DNA of 56,113 bases from Bordetella parapertussis (GCA_945901405.1 CAMDLH010000018.1:1-56113); one strand, 5' to 3'. Shown: positions 33,830 through 43,168, numbered from the stretch's first letter. Numbers and translations: made by a program. Notes: generated by a model from the letters alone, not told the origin.

Positions 33830-33950
33830 TCCCTGTGTCCTTTGTATCCTTATTAAAAAACGCATGTTGCCATGGTGAACACGTGCATGTCGAATTCCGG
33901 CTCATGCATTCAGCTACAATTCACCGCGACAAATACCGGAGTAATGACAG

Positions 33951-35330
33951 ATGCCCATCGAAGTCACCAGGCTGCTTGCCGAGTTCGCGGTCAACACGCG
34001 CTACGAAGACATACCCGGGGACGTGCGCGCAAACGCCAAGCTCGCGATTGCAGACTCGCTGGGCACGGTGCTCGCCGGCACGCGCGAGCCTTCGGTCGAA
34101 TTGCTGCGTCAGCGCGCAATCGAAGAGTCCCGCCCCGGCAAGGCGACCGTGTTCGGCTGCGGCATGGGACTCACCGCGGCGCACGCCGCGATGGTCAACT
34201 CGGCCTCCGCGCACGCGCTCGACTACGACAACATCTCGCTCACGGTGAGCGCCTTCGTCACCACGCCCGCGCTGTTCGCGCTGCTCGGCGTGGCGGAAGA
34301 AGACGGCGGTGCCTCGGGCAAGGCATTGATCGAAGCGCTGGCCGTGGGCTACGAAGTGGAAGCCGCCATCGCGCGCGGGCTGGGCGTGGAACATTACGCC
34401 GGCGGCTGGCACTCGACGGCGACGCTGGCGCATTTCGGCGCGGCGGTGGCCGCGGCCAAGCTGCTCAAACACGACGTTGAACGCATGCGCCACGCCATCG
34501 GCGTCGCCGCCTCGGAAGCCTCGGGCTTGCGCAACTGGGTGGGCAACATGCTCAAGGTCTATCACATCGGTAAAGCCGCGCGTAATGGCGTGAATGCCGC
34601 GCGCCTCACGCAACACGGTTTTACCGGGCACGCGTCCGCCCTCGAAATCGACTGGGGCTTTTGCAATGCGTTCAACGGCAAGGGCAACTACGATCTTGAC
34701 GCCATGCTGACGCATCTGGGCAAGCCCCATGATCTTGTCGACCCGGGGCTGGTGATCAAGATGTATCCGTGTTGCGGGCTGGTGCATTCGGCGATCGACG
34801 GTGTAATCGATCTCGCGATCGAACACGACATCAAACCGCAACAACTCAAGCACGCGCGCATCGCGGTGCACGAGCTGGTGCCGCCGACGATGAACAACAA
34901 CGACCCGCAAACCGGCTACCAAGGCAAATTCTCGACTGCGTTCTGCGTGGCGACCGCGCTTGCGGAGCGCTCGGTGCGGATCAAGCATTTCACCGACGCA
35001 CGCGTGCGCGATCCTGATGTGCGTGCGCTGATGCAACGCGTGAGCATGGTCGTACATCCCGACCTGCACGGCTACGAGACCTTTTTGCAAAAAGAATTCT
35101 CGGACGTGCGGCTGGAGCTCGACAATGGCAAAGTGTTCGAGCGCCGCGTCATGCGCATGAACAACCGCGGCAGCAAGGGCCGCCCGCTCACTTTCGCCGA
35201 GTTGAAGGAAAAATACGCCGATTGCAGCGCCGGCTACGCGCGGCCAAACGACGCTCGGCAGGCGTTCGGCTTGATGGAAAATCTCGAAAACGTTGCCGAC
35301 GTGCGGCAGATTACTGCGCTGCTGCGTTAA
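33951..35330 (+). CDS. MmgE/PrpD family protein, second paralogue
   Basis: A 459-residue member of the same family as the gene at 31530-32861 but clearly a different subgroup. SASAHALDYDNISLTVSAFV near residue 84 is the signature block, and GGWHSTATLAHFGAAVAAAK near 145 is the second; KMYPCCGLVHSAIDGV near 270 is another conserved segment. AGTAATGACAG precedes the ATG without a strong SD. With its divergent Bug-PrpD neighbour pair it forms a three-gene carboxylate module. The substrate may be a citrate-like or cis-aconitate-like acid; it could also be an iminodisuccinate-type enzyme of this fold. Confidence 0.88.
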   Translation: MPIEVTRLLAEFAVNTRYEDIPGDVRANAKLAIADSLGTVLAGTREPSVELLRQRAIEESRPGKATVFGCGMGLTAAHAAMVNSASAHALDYDNISLTVSAFVTTPALFALLGVAEEDGGASGKALIEALAVGYEVEAAIARGLGVEHYAGGWHSTATLAHFGAAVAAAKLLKHDVERMRHAIGVAASEASGLRNWVGNMLKVYHIGKAARNGVNAARLTQHGFTGHASALEIDWGFCNAFNGKGNYDLDAMLTHLGKPHDLVDPGLVIKMYPCCGLVHSAIDGVIDLAIEHDIKPQQLKHARIAVHELVPPTMNNNDPQTGYQGKFSTAFCVATALAERSVRIKHFTDARVRDPDVRALMQRVSMVVHPDLHGYETFLQKEFSDVRLELDNGKVFERRVMRMNNRGSKGRPLTFAELKEKYADCSAGYARPNDARQAFGLMENLENVADVRQITALLR

Positions 35331-35412
35331 AGCACGGCACGGTGCGAATCAATCCTGCACGCTTTCCGTTGATGTCTTCCACTTAGGCCATAAAAATAAT
35401 CGGCGCGGCACA

Positions 35413-36465
35413 ATGGTGCGGTCAATTCAAATTGTAGTGCTGGCATTGGCATCGTTGTTTCTACTGCCTGGCTGCAAGAGAGAAGCGCAGCCGCCGGATG
35501 AGTTTCTGCCGCTACCCGCGTTGCCCGCGGGCGTGATCGAGCTACGCGTGGGTGTAATCGAGAATCCGCGCATGCCGCGCGTGACCGAAGCGCAAGTGAG
35601 CTTGTTGCTGGACATCGCGCAGCGCGAGGTCAAGGCGCACTTCGGTCTTGATGTCCGGTTTGTGCGCGGGCAAAGCTACGCCATCTCGGATGTGTTTGCG
35701 CGCTACACGCCGGAGGAAATCGCCCGGTTGCAAGCAGAGATTTACGACTTCAAGAGCGCAAAGGGAGACTTCCGCCGTCTGGTCGATACCACCGTGACAA
35801 ATCTTCGATTCACCGGCGAGGACCTCGACGCGATGATCCGTTTTGCGCGGCCGCATCGATTGGAACCCATGCGCACACATGATTACGACGGACTGGCCCG
35901 TGCAATGACCGGGACGCAGTTGCGCAGACTGAAGGAACTGCGCTCGCAAGTTCTGCCGGATGGCAAGCAATTGATCGATGACATGCCCTACAACGAGTAC
36001 GTGTACTGGAATACGCTGGGACGAAGATCCTTGCCGCACGAGGTGCTGCTGACAAACCAATTGATCGCGAGCATCGAGTATCACGGCAACGAAGTGCATA
36101 GCGCGGTGCGCGGCGGTGTGGCCAATGGATTGACCATTTACAACCGAGCCACGCGCCATGGCACGACCTCGGTGCTCAGTCTGTATCCCTTTATCGGCAA
36201 TGCTCCGGTCACACAATCACTACGCGGCGGAGAAAACTATGCTTCCGATGATGCCATGCGATTTGCGGCACTCGTACTGGTGCATGAAATCGGGCACCAA
36301 CTTCTGCATCTGGGCCATCCGTTCGGGCAGCTGGCTTGCGTGATGAATCCCGCGCCGTTGCTGCGATTTCGGGAGTGGGCAGGCAACCTCTCCGCGCAGA
36401 ACTGTCCTCCGGCGGATTCGGGTGGTATGAAGCCGGGTGCGGCAAAGATTCGTATGCGGAATTAG
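35413..36465 (+). CDS. Predicted lipoprotein with a metzincin-like zinc-protease motif
   Basis: A 350-residue protein I cannot assign to a named family. The start MVRSIQIVVLALASLFLLPGC gives a lipobox ending at Cys, so an outer membrane or inner membrane lipoprotein is likely. Near residue 295 VLVHEIGHQLLHLGHPF contains HExxH plus two further His residues, and ACVMNPAP about 8 residues later resembles the Met-turn of metzincins or archaemetzincins, although spacing to the third His is one residue longer than the HExxHxxGxxH rule. The frame is open upstream but lacks a signal peptide there. It stands alone between a PrpD-like gene and a class II aldolase. Confidence 0.7.
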   Translation: MVRSIQIVVLALASLFLLPGCKREAQPPDEFLPLPALPAGVIELRVGVIENPRMPRVTEAQVSLLLDIAQREVKAHFGLDVRFVRGQSYAISDVFARYTPEEIARLQAEIYDFKSAKGDFRRLVDTTVTNLRFTGEDLDAMIRFARPHRLEPMRTHDYDGLARAMTGTQLRRLKELRSQVLPDGKQLIDDMPYNEYVYWNTLGRRSLPHEVLLTNQLIASIEYHGNEVHSAVRGGVANGLTIYNRATRHGTTSVLSLYPFIGNAPVTQSLRGGENYASDDAMRFAALVLVHEIGHQLLHLGHPFGQLACVMNPAPLLRFREWAGNLSAQNCPPADSGGMKPGAAKIRMRN

Positions 36466-36543
36466 GCGGATATGGGGCAAGTTCGCCACCGGCCGCCGCT
36501 GATCCTTGCACAAGGCACTGGTAGAATCGTTATTATCCGAATT

Positions 36544-36572
36544 ATAAAAGTGTTTAATAACAATTACTTATG
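36544..36572. repeat. AT-rich dispersed repeat, copy D
   Basis: GTTTAATAACAATTACTTAT ends six bases before the start ATG of the aldolase gene, in the place where an SD would be expected. It matches copy C at 18 of 21 positions. Confidence 0.55.
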
Positions 36573-36577
36573 AAACC

Positions 36578-37324
36578 ATGAGCACGCTAAATCAATCACC
36601 CGAAGCCCAAGCCCGTATCGATCTTACCGCAGCACTTCGATCGGCAGCGCGGCTAGGCTTTGGCGAAGGCATCTGCAATCACTTCAGTCTGGCGCTGCCG
36701 GGCAAGGCGGATAACTTTTTGATCAATCCGTGGAGCCTGCATTGGGCAGAAGTCACACCCGCCGATCTGGTGGTGGTCGACGCGCACGGGCGCAAGGTCT
36801 CGGGCAAACATGGCGTGGAGCCGACGGCGTTTTTCATCCACAGCGCGATTCATCGCGGCAACGCCAACGCCACCTGCGTGATGCACACGCACATGCCGTA
36901 TGCAACGTCGCTCACCACGGTGCAGGGCGGCCGGCTCGAATCGGCGAGCCAGGTGTCGCTCAAGTTTCGCAATCGCGTGGCCTACGACGACAATTATCAG
37001 GGTCTGGCGCTGGATGACGCCGAGGGCGAGCGCATGTGCCGCGAGATGGGCAGCGCCGACGTGCTGTTCCTCGGCAACCATGGCGTCATCGTGTGCGGCC
37101 CCAATGTGTCAACAACGTTCGATGATCTGTATTACCTCGAACGCGCGTGCCAGTTGCAGGTGCTGGCGGCGGGCACGGGCAAGCCGCTGCGCATCGTGCC
37201 TGACGACATCGCCGAAAGAACCGCGCGCCAGATGCGTGGTGAAAGCCAGCAGGCGGCGCTGCATCTTGAGGCGCTAAAACGCCTGCTCGACCGCGATGAA
37301 CCCGGTTGGTCGCGATTGGAATAG
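36578..37324 (+). CDS. Class II aldolase/adducin family protein
   Basis: A 248-residue protein. GEGICNHFSLALPG near residue 28, HTHMPYATSLTTV near residue 105 with two metal-binding His, and FLGNHGVIVCGPN with the third His near 165 follow the L-fuculose-phosphate/ribulose-phosphate aldolase pattern. The zinc-dependent enzymes cleave or decarboxylate sugar and hydroxy-acid phosphates; adducin-type members may do otherwise. No SD is visible: the space upstream is taken by an AT-rich repeat. The next gene, a VOC protein, is on the same strand beyond a strong hairpin. Confidence 0.87.
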   Translation: MSTLNQSPEAQARIDLTAALRSAARLGFGEGICNHFSLALPGKADNFLINPWSLHWAEVTPADLVVVDAHGRKVSGKHGVEPTAFFIHSAIHRGNANATCVMHTHMPYATSLTTVQGGRLESASQVSLKFRNRVAYDDNYQGLALDDAEGERMCREMGSADVLFLGNHGVIVCGPNVSTTFDDLYYLERACQLQVLAAGTGKPLRIVPDDIAERTARQMRGESQQAALHLEALKRLLDRDEPGWSRLE

Positions 37325-37342
37325 CAGTAAGTTCAAGAACTT

Positions 37343-37422
37343 TTTTGACACAGATGAACGCAGATGAACGCGGATTTACTTTGGATCGAATCTGCGTTCA
37401 TCTGCGTTCATCCGCGTCAAAA
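37343..37422. repeat. Long hairpin of GATGAACGC-type repeat arms
   Basis: CAGATGAACGCAGATGAACG on the left and CGTTCATCTGCGTTCATCCG on the right can pair over about 30 bases with 27 matches and a 12-base loop. The arm text is related to that of the outer repeat at 6307-6515. It lies between the aldolase and the VOC gene and could stop or attenuate transcription. Confidence 0.85.
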
Positions 37423-37469
37423 GTGGGTTTGAGTTTTGTAAGCACTTTCCAGCACTCAACGGAGCAATC

Positions 37470-38045
37470 ATGGCTGTAGACACCAACGCACTGCGCGCCG
37501 CCATCAGCAATGCGCCGACGCCATTTGAACTACGCAAGATCGGCCACGTGGTGCTGATGGTCTCTGATCTGAAACGCTCGGTGGCGTTCTACACCGGCGT
37601 GCTGGGCTTCAAGGTGTCGGACATTTACGGCGACGACATGATGCCTGGCGGCATGGTGTTCATGCGTTGCAACCCGGATCACCATGGTGTCGCGCTGGTT
37701 GGCGGCGCGCCGGGGCCGACGCAGCGCCACGAGTTTCATCACATGGCGTTCGAGGTCGGTTCGCTCGATGAAGTGTTCCGCGCGCGCAAGCATCTGCGCG
37801 AAGCTGGCGCAAAAATCGTGTTTGAAGGCCGCCGCCGCGCGGGCGTGCAGATCGCCGTGGAGTTTCTCGACCCCGACGGACACAACCTTGAAATCTACTG
37901 GAGCATCGACCAGATCGGCACCGAGGGCATCGCGCGCCCCGCCAGCGAATGGCGCGGCGCCAAGTCACTCGAAGAGGCGCTGGCGAATCCGCCGCCGGGG
38001 CAGACTCCAATACTGGGTGATTTGTCGTTGCTTGATAGGACGTGA
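37470..38045 (+). CDS. VOC family (glyoxalase/bleomycin-resistance/dioxygenase) protein
   Basis: A 191-residue two-module metalloprotein of the vicinal oxygen chelate fold. Ligand candidates are His in KIGHVVLMVSDL, His in FHHMAFEVGS and Glu in HNLEIYWSIDQI, the order of ring-cleaving catechol dioxygenases and glyoxalases. SD CGGAGCAATC is 5 bases from ATG. The C-terminal tail (PASEWRGAKSLEEALANPPPG) is shared with catechol-2,3-dioxygenase-like members. It could cleave or isomerise a catechol-like or carboxylated substrate in line with the region, but no ring-hydroxylating genes are here. Confidence 0.86.
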   Translation: MAVDTNALRAAISNAPTPFELRKIGHVVLMVSDLKRSVAFYTGVLGFKVSDIYGDDMMPGGMVFMRCNPDHHGVALVGGAPGPTQRHEFHHMAFEVGSLDEVFRARKHLREAGAKIVFEGRRRAGVQIAVEFLDPDGHNLEIYWSIDQIGTEGIARPASEWRGAKSLEEALANPPPGQTPILGDLSLLDRT

Positions 38046-38109
38046 GGCGCGAGGAGTTAGGCGAAAATTCGCATCACAGAGGGGTTACGCTTCACCCCTC
38101 ACGCTTCAC
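38040..38109. repeat. Imperfect inverted repeat of GTGAGGCG/CGCTTCAC type
   Basis: CGTGAGGCGCGAGGAGTTAG, starting at the VOC stop, pairs about 18 of 23 positions with CACCCCTCACGCTTCACG. It separates the VOC gene from the convergent DUF3567 gene and may serve as a shared terminator. Confidence 0.7.
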
Positions 38110-38121
38110 GAATTCAAGAGT

Positions 38122-38355
38122 TCAGTGATACACCAGCGGCTGCGCCGAGGTCATGTCGAGGTTGTCGAGAAACTCGTCGATGTTTTCAGGTGACCCGTCT
38201 TTGGCGATGACGCTGTTGATCGACTCGACGAACTTGTCGGCGACCTGGCCATCCATGAAGGTGCTGCGATGCGCGTGTTTATCCACCAGCTCGAAACCGC
38301 GACGGCCGGTGTACTCGACCACGTAGTAATTGTTGCTGTTGTAGATCACGTTCAT
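38122..38355 (-). CDS. DUF3567 family protein
   Basis: A 77-residue acidic protein of a family known mainly from betaproteobacteria. YNSNNYYVVEYTG, RRGFELVDKHAHRSTFMDG, VADKFVESINSVIA and the C-terminal DEFLDNLDMTSAQPLVYH agree with the family layout. The ATG has GGAGGTGGCTT before it, an excellent SD; a longer frame upstream is not supported. Function unknown. It is monocistronic and convergent with the VOC gene. Confidence 0.88.
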   Translation of the reverse strand: MNVIYNSNNYYVVEYTGRRGFELVDKHAHRSTFMDGQVADKFVESINSVIAKDGSPENIDEFLDNLDMTSAQPLVYH

Positions 38356-38475
38356 AAGCCACCTCCGCAAGAACCTCAGAATGATGAGCAACCGTTTTGC
38401 CCATCGTCGTGAAACTCTTACTACTATGATTACAATAACGCGCCGCCGGTTCAACGGATGACTGACCGCCTGTCG

Positions 38476-38528
38476 GCAATAAGTCACCATTGCAACTACA
38501 AAGTTAGACGAACCGTGCAATAAGTCAC
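38476..38528. repeat. 12-bp direct repeat upstream of the DUF3567 gene
   Basis: GCAATAAGTCAC occurs at 38476-38487 and again at 38517-38528, 41 bases apart, in the 225-base gap upstream of DUF3567 and downstream of the EamA permease gene. It could be a pair of regulator sites; the second copy continues TGATTTG and partly resembles the AT-rich repeat family. Confidence 0.45.
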
Positions 38529-38580
38529 TGATTTGCCGCAACCCCGCCTACAAACTTAAGTGGGGATGACTTGATCCAGA

Positions 38581-39498
38581 TCAAGCCCCAGCGCGGGGCC
38601 GCCGTTGGGATAGGGCAATGCCGGCGAGGATCAGCAGCAACGCGAGGTAGGCATGGATGCCGGGTGTCTCGCCCAGCAGCGCCACGCCGAGGAACACCGC
38701 CACCGCCGGGCTCATGTAGTTGACCAGCGACATGAAGGTCGGCCCGGCGGAACCAATCAGCTTGAAGTAAAACAACGTCGCGATCGCGGTGGGCCCAATG
38801 CCCAGCCACACAATCGCGGCAATCGAAGACGCGCTCGGCACGAGCTTCCATGGTTGATCAACAACGAGCGCGATGGGCAGCGTGACCACGCTCGCCACCA
38901 GCAACATCGCGGCGGACGCGGTCAGAATGTCGTCGCCGCGCGCGAGGATGCGTGTCAACACGGAGTTGGCGGCATAACACAGCGCGCCGAAAAGGATCGC
39001 GAATTGCGACAACGCCGCGAGTGTTGAGTTACCGGCCCCCGCCAGCGCCGACGGCCCCATCAGCACGATGATGCCGGTAAAGCCCAGGATGAAACCAAGC
39101 ACGCGATTGCGCGTCATGTGTTCACCGCTGACAAAAAAATGCGCGAGCACCATCGTCGCCAGCGGCATCACCGCCATCAGAATGCCGGCCAGCGCGCTGT
39201 CGGTGCTCTGCTGCCCCCAGGTGATGGTGGTGAATGGTATGCAATTGCCGATCAGCGCGAGGATCAGGTAGTTACCCCACAGCCGCAGCCCGCTGCCTTT
39301 GAGCGGAGGCAGCCGCGCGCCACGCATGTAGACGATGATGAGCAGTATCGCCGCGCCAAGAATGAGGCGTGCCGCCACCAGCGTTGCCGTCGGCACGGTG
39401 GTCACGCCGAGCTTGATAAACATGAATGACGAGCCCCACATCGCGACCAGCGCCATGAGCAGCAGCCATTCGGTGAGCGTGCGATGCGGTGCGGTCAA
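38581..39498 (-). CDS. DMT superfamily EamA-type transporter
   Basis: A 305-residue inner membrane protein with ten helices in two EamA halves. The first begins LLLMALVAMWGSSFMFIKLG and the second GALCYAANSVLTRILARGDD; LVNYMSPAVAVFLGVALLGE is the conserved end. Members export amino acids or metabolites. The start is a TTG, since no ATG precedes the first helix; SD is weak, and the gene begins 9 bases after murJ on the same strand, so coupling with murJ is likely. Confidence 0.87.
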   Translation of the reverse strand: MTAPHRTLTEWLLLMALVAMWGSSFMFIKLGVTTVPTATLVAARLILGAAILLIIVYMRGARLPPLKGSGLRLWGNYLILALIGNCIPFTTITWGQQSTDSALAGILMAVMPLATMVLAHFFVSGEHMTRNRVLGFILGFTGIIVLMGPSALAGAGNSTLAALSQFAILFGALCYAANSVLTRILARGDDILTASAAMLLVASVVTLPIALVVDQPWKLVPSASSIAAIVWLGIGPTAIATLFYFKLIGSAGPTFMSLVNYMSPAVAVFLGVALLGETPGIHAYLALLLILAGIALSQRRPRAGA

Positions 39499-39507
39499 AT
39501 TACGACT

Positions 39508-41046
39508 CTATTTCGCTTCGTGCCGCGTAAAGTCACGCACCCTGAACCCGAGCAGCCACAGACTGGCGAAATACGTTGCCGCACCCAGCGGCACCAGCCA
39601 CGCGAGCCGCAGCAGGCGTACAGTCCAGTCCGCGTTCAACCACAACTCAGCCGGCCCCGCCGCCAGCCAAAGCACCGATCCCATAGCGTAGACCGCGATG
39701 GCGAGCTTTAGCAAAAATGCCAGCCAGCCCGGTTGCGGCGTGTAAATGCCGCGACCGCGCAGGCCCCGATACAGCAGCGTGGCATTGATACACGCACCCA
39801 GCCCCGTCGCGAGCGCAAGCCCGGCGTGTTGCAGCGGCAGCACGAACGCGAGGTTCATCAATTGCGTCACGATGAGCGTGATGATTGCGATTCTGACCGG
39901 CGTGCGTATGTCCTGGCGCGCGTAAAAACCGGGGGCGAGCACCTTGACCAGAATCAAGCCCAACAAACCCACGCTGTAGGCCATCAACGCCGCACGCGTG
40001 GCATAGGCGTCGGCGGCGGTGAAAGCACCGTATTTAAACAAGGTGGCGATCAACGGCATCGACAACACCGCCAGCGCCACCGCCGCGGGCACGGCCAGCA
40101 TGAAGGTAAGCCGCAGCCCCCAGTCGAGCAGCGCGGAATATTCAACCGTTGAATCGCTGGCGTAATGTTTCGACAGGCTCGGCAGCAGGATGGTGCCCAG
40201 CGCCGCGCCCAACATGCCCGCCGGAAACTCCATCAGCCGGTCGGCGTAAAACAACCATGACACGCTGCCCGTCACCAGGAACGAGGCGAAGATCACGTTG
40301 AGCAGCAGACTGATCTGCCCCACCGAAACGCCGAACAACGCCGGCACCATCTGTCTCGTCACGCGCCGCACGCCCTCGTGTTTGAGATTGAGTTTGAAAC
40401 GCGGCAACAGTTTCAGCCGCATCAGATACGGCGCCTGAAATGCAAGCTGCAGCACGCCGCCGGCAAACACCGCCCACGCCAACGCCTTCACCGGCGGTTC
40501 GAAATACGGCACCAACCACAACGTGAATACGATGAACGACAGATTGAGCAGCACCGGCGTGAACGCCGGCACGGCAAATCGCCCATACGTATTGAGGATG
40601 CCGCCGGCGAACGCGGTCAGCGAAATAAACAGGATGTAGGGAAACGTGATGCGCAGCAGATCGACGGTGAGATTGAACTTGTCGGTCGCCGCCGCAAAGC
40701 CCGGCGCGCTGATATAGATGATGACGGGGGCCGCGATCACGCCAATCGCGGTGACGACCGCCAGCGCCAGCGCCAGCACGCCCGACACGTAGTCGATGAG
40801 ATCGCGCAGTTCGGCTTCGCCGCGTTTATTTTTGTATTCGGCGAGGATTGGCACGAAGGCCTGCGAAAACGCGCCCTCGGCGAACAGCCGCCGCAGGAAA
40901 TTGGGAATCTTGAAGGCGACGAAAAACGCATCGGTGGCCAGCCCCGCGCCGAACACGCGGGCCACCAGCGCATCGCGCACGAAGCCGAGAATGCGCGAAA
41001 GCAGCGTCATGCTGCTGACGGTGGCGAGGGTTTTGAGAAGATTCAT
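39508..41046 (-). CDS. murJ: Lipid II flippase MurJ
   Basis: A 512-residue, 14-helix MOP-superfamily flippase that moves lipid II across the inner membrane for peptidoglycan synthesis. [21 protein letters not shown] at the N-terminus has the essential Arg residues, [28 protein letters not shown] is the MviN signature, and [22 protein letters not shown] near residue 265 is conserved. It is divergent from rpsT, the standard betaproteobacterial neighbourhood. Confidence 0.96.
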   Translation of the reverse strand: MNLLKTLATVSSMTLLSRILGFVRDALVARVFGAGLATDAFFVAFKIPNFLRRLFAEGAFSQAFVPILAEYKNKRGEAELRDLIDYVSGVLALALAVVTAIGVIAAPVIIYISAPGFAAATDKFNLTVDLLRITFPYILFISLTAFAGGILNTYGRFAVPAFTPVLLNLSFIVFTLWLVPYFEPPVKALAWAVFAGGVLQLAFQAPYLMRLKLLPRFKLNLKHEGVRRVTRQMVPALFGVSVGQISLLLNVIFASFLVTGSVSWLFYADRLMEFPAGMLGAALGTILLPSLSKHYASDSTVEYSALLDWGLRLTFMLAVPAAVALAVLSMPLIATLFKYGAFTAADAYATRAALMAYSVGLLGLILVKVLAPGFYARQDIRTPVRIAIITLIVTQLMNLAFVLPLQHAGLALATGLGACINATLLYRGLRGRGIYTPQPGWLAFLLKLAIAVYAMGSVLWLAAGPAELWLNADWTVRLLRLAWLVPLGAATYFASLWLLGFRVRDFTRHEAK

Positions 41047-41089
41047 CGATCAAAACCCTGAGTTATGAGTAAAAGCGGCCTGGTTATTC

Positions 41090-41118
41090 TTGCAAAACCC
41101 CTGGATTTTCAGTAGTAT
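41090..41118 (+). promoter_or_regulatory. Sigma-70 promoter for rpsT
   Basis: TTGCAA (41090-41095) and TAGTAT (41113-41118) are separated by 17 bases, close to the consensus. Transcription would begin near 41125 and give a leader of about 28 bases containing GGGAG before the rpsT ATG. Confidence 0.7.
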
Positions 41119-41152
41119 CACGCCCTTTTCTTCCCGGATGGGAGTGTAGCAG

Positions 41153-41416
41153 ATGGCCAATATCGCTTCAGCCAGAAAAGCCGCTCGACAGAGCGAAAAA
41201 CGCCGCCAGCACAACACGAGCTTGCGCTCGGAGTTGCGCACGTCGATCAAGGACGTAATCAAGGCCATTGCCGCCGGTGACAAAACCGCCGCCAAGGCCG
41301 TGTATCAGCGCGCGACCAGCACCATAGATTCGATCGCCGACAAGCAGATCATTCACAAGAACAAGGCGGCTCGTCACAAGAGCCGCCTGTCCGCCGCCGT
41401 CAAAGCTATGGCGTAG
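41153..41416 (+). CDS. rpsT: 30S ribosomal protein S20
   Basis: An 87-residue basic protein that binds 16S r[23 protein letters not shown] is the typical N-terminus, and [17 protein letters not shown] the typical end. Length and sequence are standard. A good promoter lies 35-63 bases upstream. It ends 2 bases before the stop of the convergent DUF3579 gene. Confidence 0.97.
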   Translation: MANIASARKAARQSEKRRQHNTSLRSELRTSIKDVIKAIAAGDKTAAKAVYQRATSTIDSIADKQIIHKNKAARHKSRLSAAVKAMA

Positions 41417-41418
41417 TT

Positions 41419-41724
41419 TCAGGCCGTTGCCGGTTCCGGGCGCTTATCAAGGCGCCCCGGACGCAGCGTGAGTTCGTTGTCTTTCGCGAACGACATCAGG
41501 AACTTATAGGCGGCCGAGTCCATACCCTCGAGTTTGCGATCCACGACCACGCAGGTCGTGCCGGCGATCATTACCGGCTTGAGGAATGGCGAGTAGGACA
41601 ACTGCCGGTCTTCGCCGAACACCGACATCATGCCGCACAGGCGGTCGGCCCAGTCGCTCGGGCGAAATTTATCCCCGGAGGCGGTAACCCCCTGAATTAC
41701 GATTTCGGCGGCGCCGTCGAACAT
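41419..41724 (-). CDS. DUF3579 family protein
   Basis: A 101-residue protein of a family largely limited to betaproteobacteria. AEIVIQGVTASGDKFRPSDW, ADRLCGMMSVFGEDRQLSYSP, CVVVDRKLEGMDSAAYKFLM and SFAKDNELTLRPG appear in the family order. The start is the ATG after CAGGGCACAGC; a frame reaching back to 41814 overlaps the argD promoter and is less likely. Function unknown. It is convergent with rpsT, divergent from argD. Confidence 0.87.
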   Translation of the reverse strand: MFDGAAEIVIQGVTASGDKFRPSDWADRLCGMMSVFGEDRQLSYSPFLKPVMIAGTTCVVVDRKLEGMDSAAYKFLMSFAKDNELTLRPGRLDKRPEPATA

Positions 41725-41814
41725 GGTTTTGCTGTGCCCTGAAAATCCAGCGCGCAGTTTACCAGACCGCCTGTAACCGCCCCGCAACACTATTTCCGGC
41801 GGCGCAATTTCCAC

Positions 41815-41842
41815 TTGCGCTGCAATGACTTACAGGTAGAAT
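41815..41842 (+). promoter_or_regulatory. Likely sigma-70 promoter for argD
   Basis: TTGCGC (41815-41820) and TAGAAT (41837-41842) with a 16-base spacer precede argD by about 77 bases. No ArgR-type operator was clear by eye. Confidence 0.45.
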
Positions 41843-41918
41843 ATCCGTTCATCTAATGACGGCGGCCATTGCGTGAAGATATGCAGACAGGTCGCCGTAT
41901 GTTTTTTGGAGGCTCGCA

Positions 41919-43145
41919 ATGTCGCAAACATCGCAATCGTCACAGGCGTCGCAAACGTCACACCTGATGGATACCTATGGCCGGCTGCCGGTCGCGTTCA
42001 CGCGCGGCGAAGGCGTATGGCTGTGGGACAAGGACGGCAAGCGCTACCTTGATGCGCTCGCCGGTGTCGCAGTGAACGCCATCGGCCACTGCCATCCAGC
42101 GCTGGTCAAGGTGCTGCGCGAGCAGGTCGGCACGCTGATGCACACCTCCAATATCTACCGCATCGAGGCACAGGAAAAACTCGCCGACCGGCTGGCGGAT
42201 CTGTCCGGCATGGACAAGGTGTTTTTCTGCAACTCCGGCGCCGAGGCCAACGAAGCGGCGATCAAGATCGCGCGCTACTACGGCCACAAAAAGGGCATCG
42301 AAAGCCCGGCCATCGTCGTGCTCGAAAAATCCTTCCACGGGCGCACGCTCGCCACGCTGTCGGCCACCGGCAGCCGCAAGGTGCAGGCGGGTTTCGAGCC
42401 GCTGGTGTCGGGCTTCGTGCGCGTGCCGTTCGACGACCTTGAAGCCATCAAACGCGTCGCCGAGGTCAATAAAAACGTCGTCGCCATCCTCGCCGAACTG
42501 GTGCAGGGTGAAGGTGGCGTCAGCGTGTGCCAGCCCGGCTACATGAAGGGCATGCGCGAGATTTGCGATGCCAACGGCTGGCTGCTGATGCTCGACGAAG
42601 TGCAAACCGGCATCGCGCGCACCGGCACATGGTTCGGCTTTCAGCACTACGGCATCAAACCCGACGTAATGACGCTCGCCAAGGGACTGGGCGGCGGCGT
42701 ACCCATCGGCGCGTGCGTGGCGATGGGCGTGGCGGCAACGCTGTTCAAGCCTGGCAGCCATGGCTCTACTTTCGGCGGCAACACGCTGGCGTGCGCGGCG
42801 GCGCTCGAGACGCTGCGCATCATCGAAAACGAAAAGATTTGTGAGCGCGCCGCCGAGGTCGGCAACTTTCTGCGCGCGGGGCTGGCGAAGGCGCTCGCCG
42901 AGACCGAAGGTGTCAAGGACATCCGCGGCCAAGGCCAGATGACCGGCATCGAACTCGACCGGCCCTGCGGCGAGCTGGTGACGACCGCGCTTAATGCCGG
43001 CCTGTTGATCAACGTCACCGCGGATAACGTGGTGCGCCTGGTGCCGCCGCTGATCCTCACCAAGGATGAAGCGCAACAACTGATCGACGGCGTTGCGCCG
43101 CTGATTCGCGAATTCCTCGCCCGCCCGGCGGTTGCCGCGGCCTGA
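41919..43145 (+). CDS. argD: Acetylornithine aminotransferase
   Basis: A 408-residue PLP enzyme converting N-acetylglutamate semialdehyde to N-acetylornithine; many also act on succinyl-diaminopimelate. NSGAEANEAAIKIARYYG binds the cofactor phosphate, LLMLDEVQTGIARTG carries the PLP Asp, and MTLAKGLGGGVPIGACV carries the Schiff-base Lys. After the Ser/Gln-rich start, MDTYGRLPVAFTRGEG is the usual true beginning, so the first 16 residues may be extra or partly untranslated. GGAGGCTCGCA precedes the ATG. It is first of the argD-argF-DUF4124-argG series. Confidence 0.94.
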   Translation: MSQTSQSSQASQTSHLMDTYGRLPVAFTRGEGVWLWDKDGKRYLDALAGVAVNAIGHCHPALVKVLREQVGTLMHTSNIYRIEAQEKLADRLADLSGMDKVFFCNSGAEANEAAIKIARYYGHKKGIESPAIVVLEKSFHGRTLATLSATGSRKVQAGFEPLVSGFVRVPFDDLEAIKRVAEVNKNVVAILAELVQGEGGVSVCQPGYMKGMREICDANGWLLMLDEVQTGIARTGTWFGFQHYGIKPDVMTLAKGLGGGVPIGACVAMGVAATLFKPGSHGSTFGGNTLACAAALETLRIIENEKICERAAEVGNFLRAGLAKALAETEGVKDIRGQGQMTGIELDRPCGELVTTALNAGLLINVTADNVVRLVPPLILTKDEAQQLIDGVAPLIREFLARPAVAAA

Positions 43146-43168
43146 GCAACAATGGGCAAGGTGCTGTC

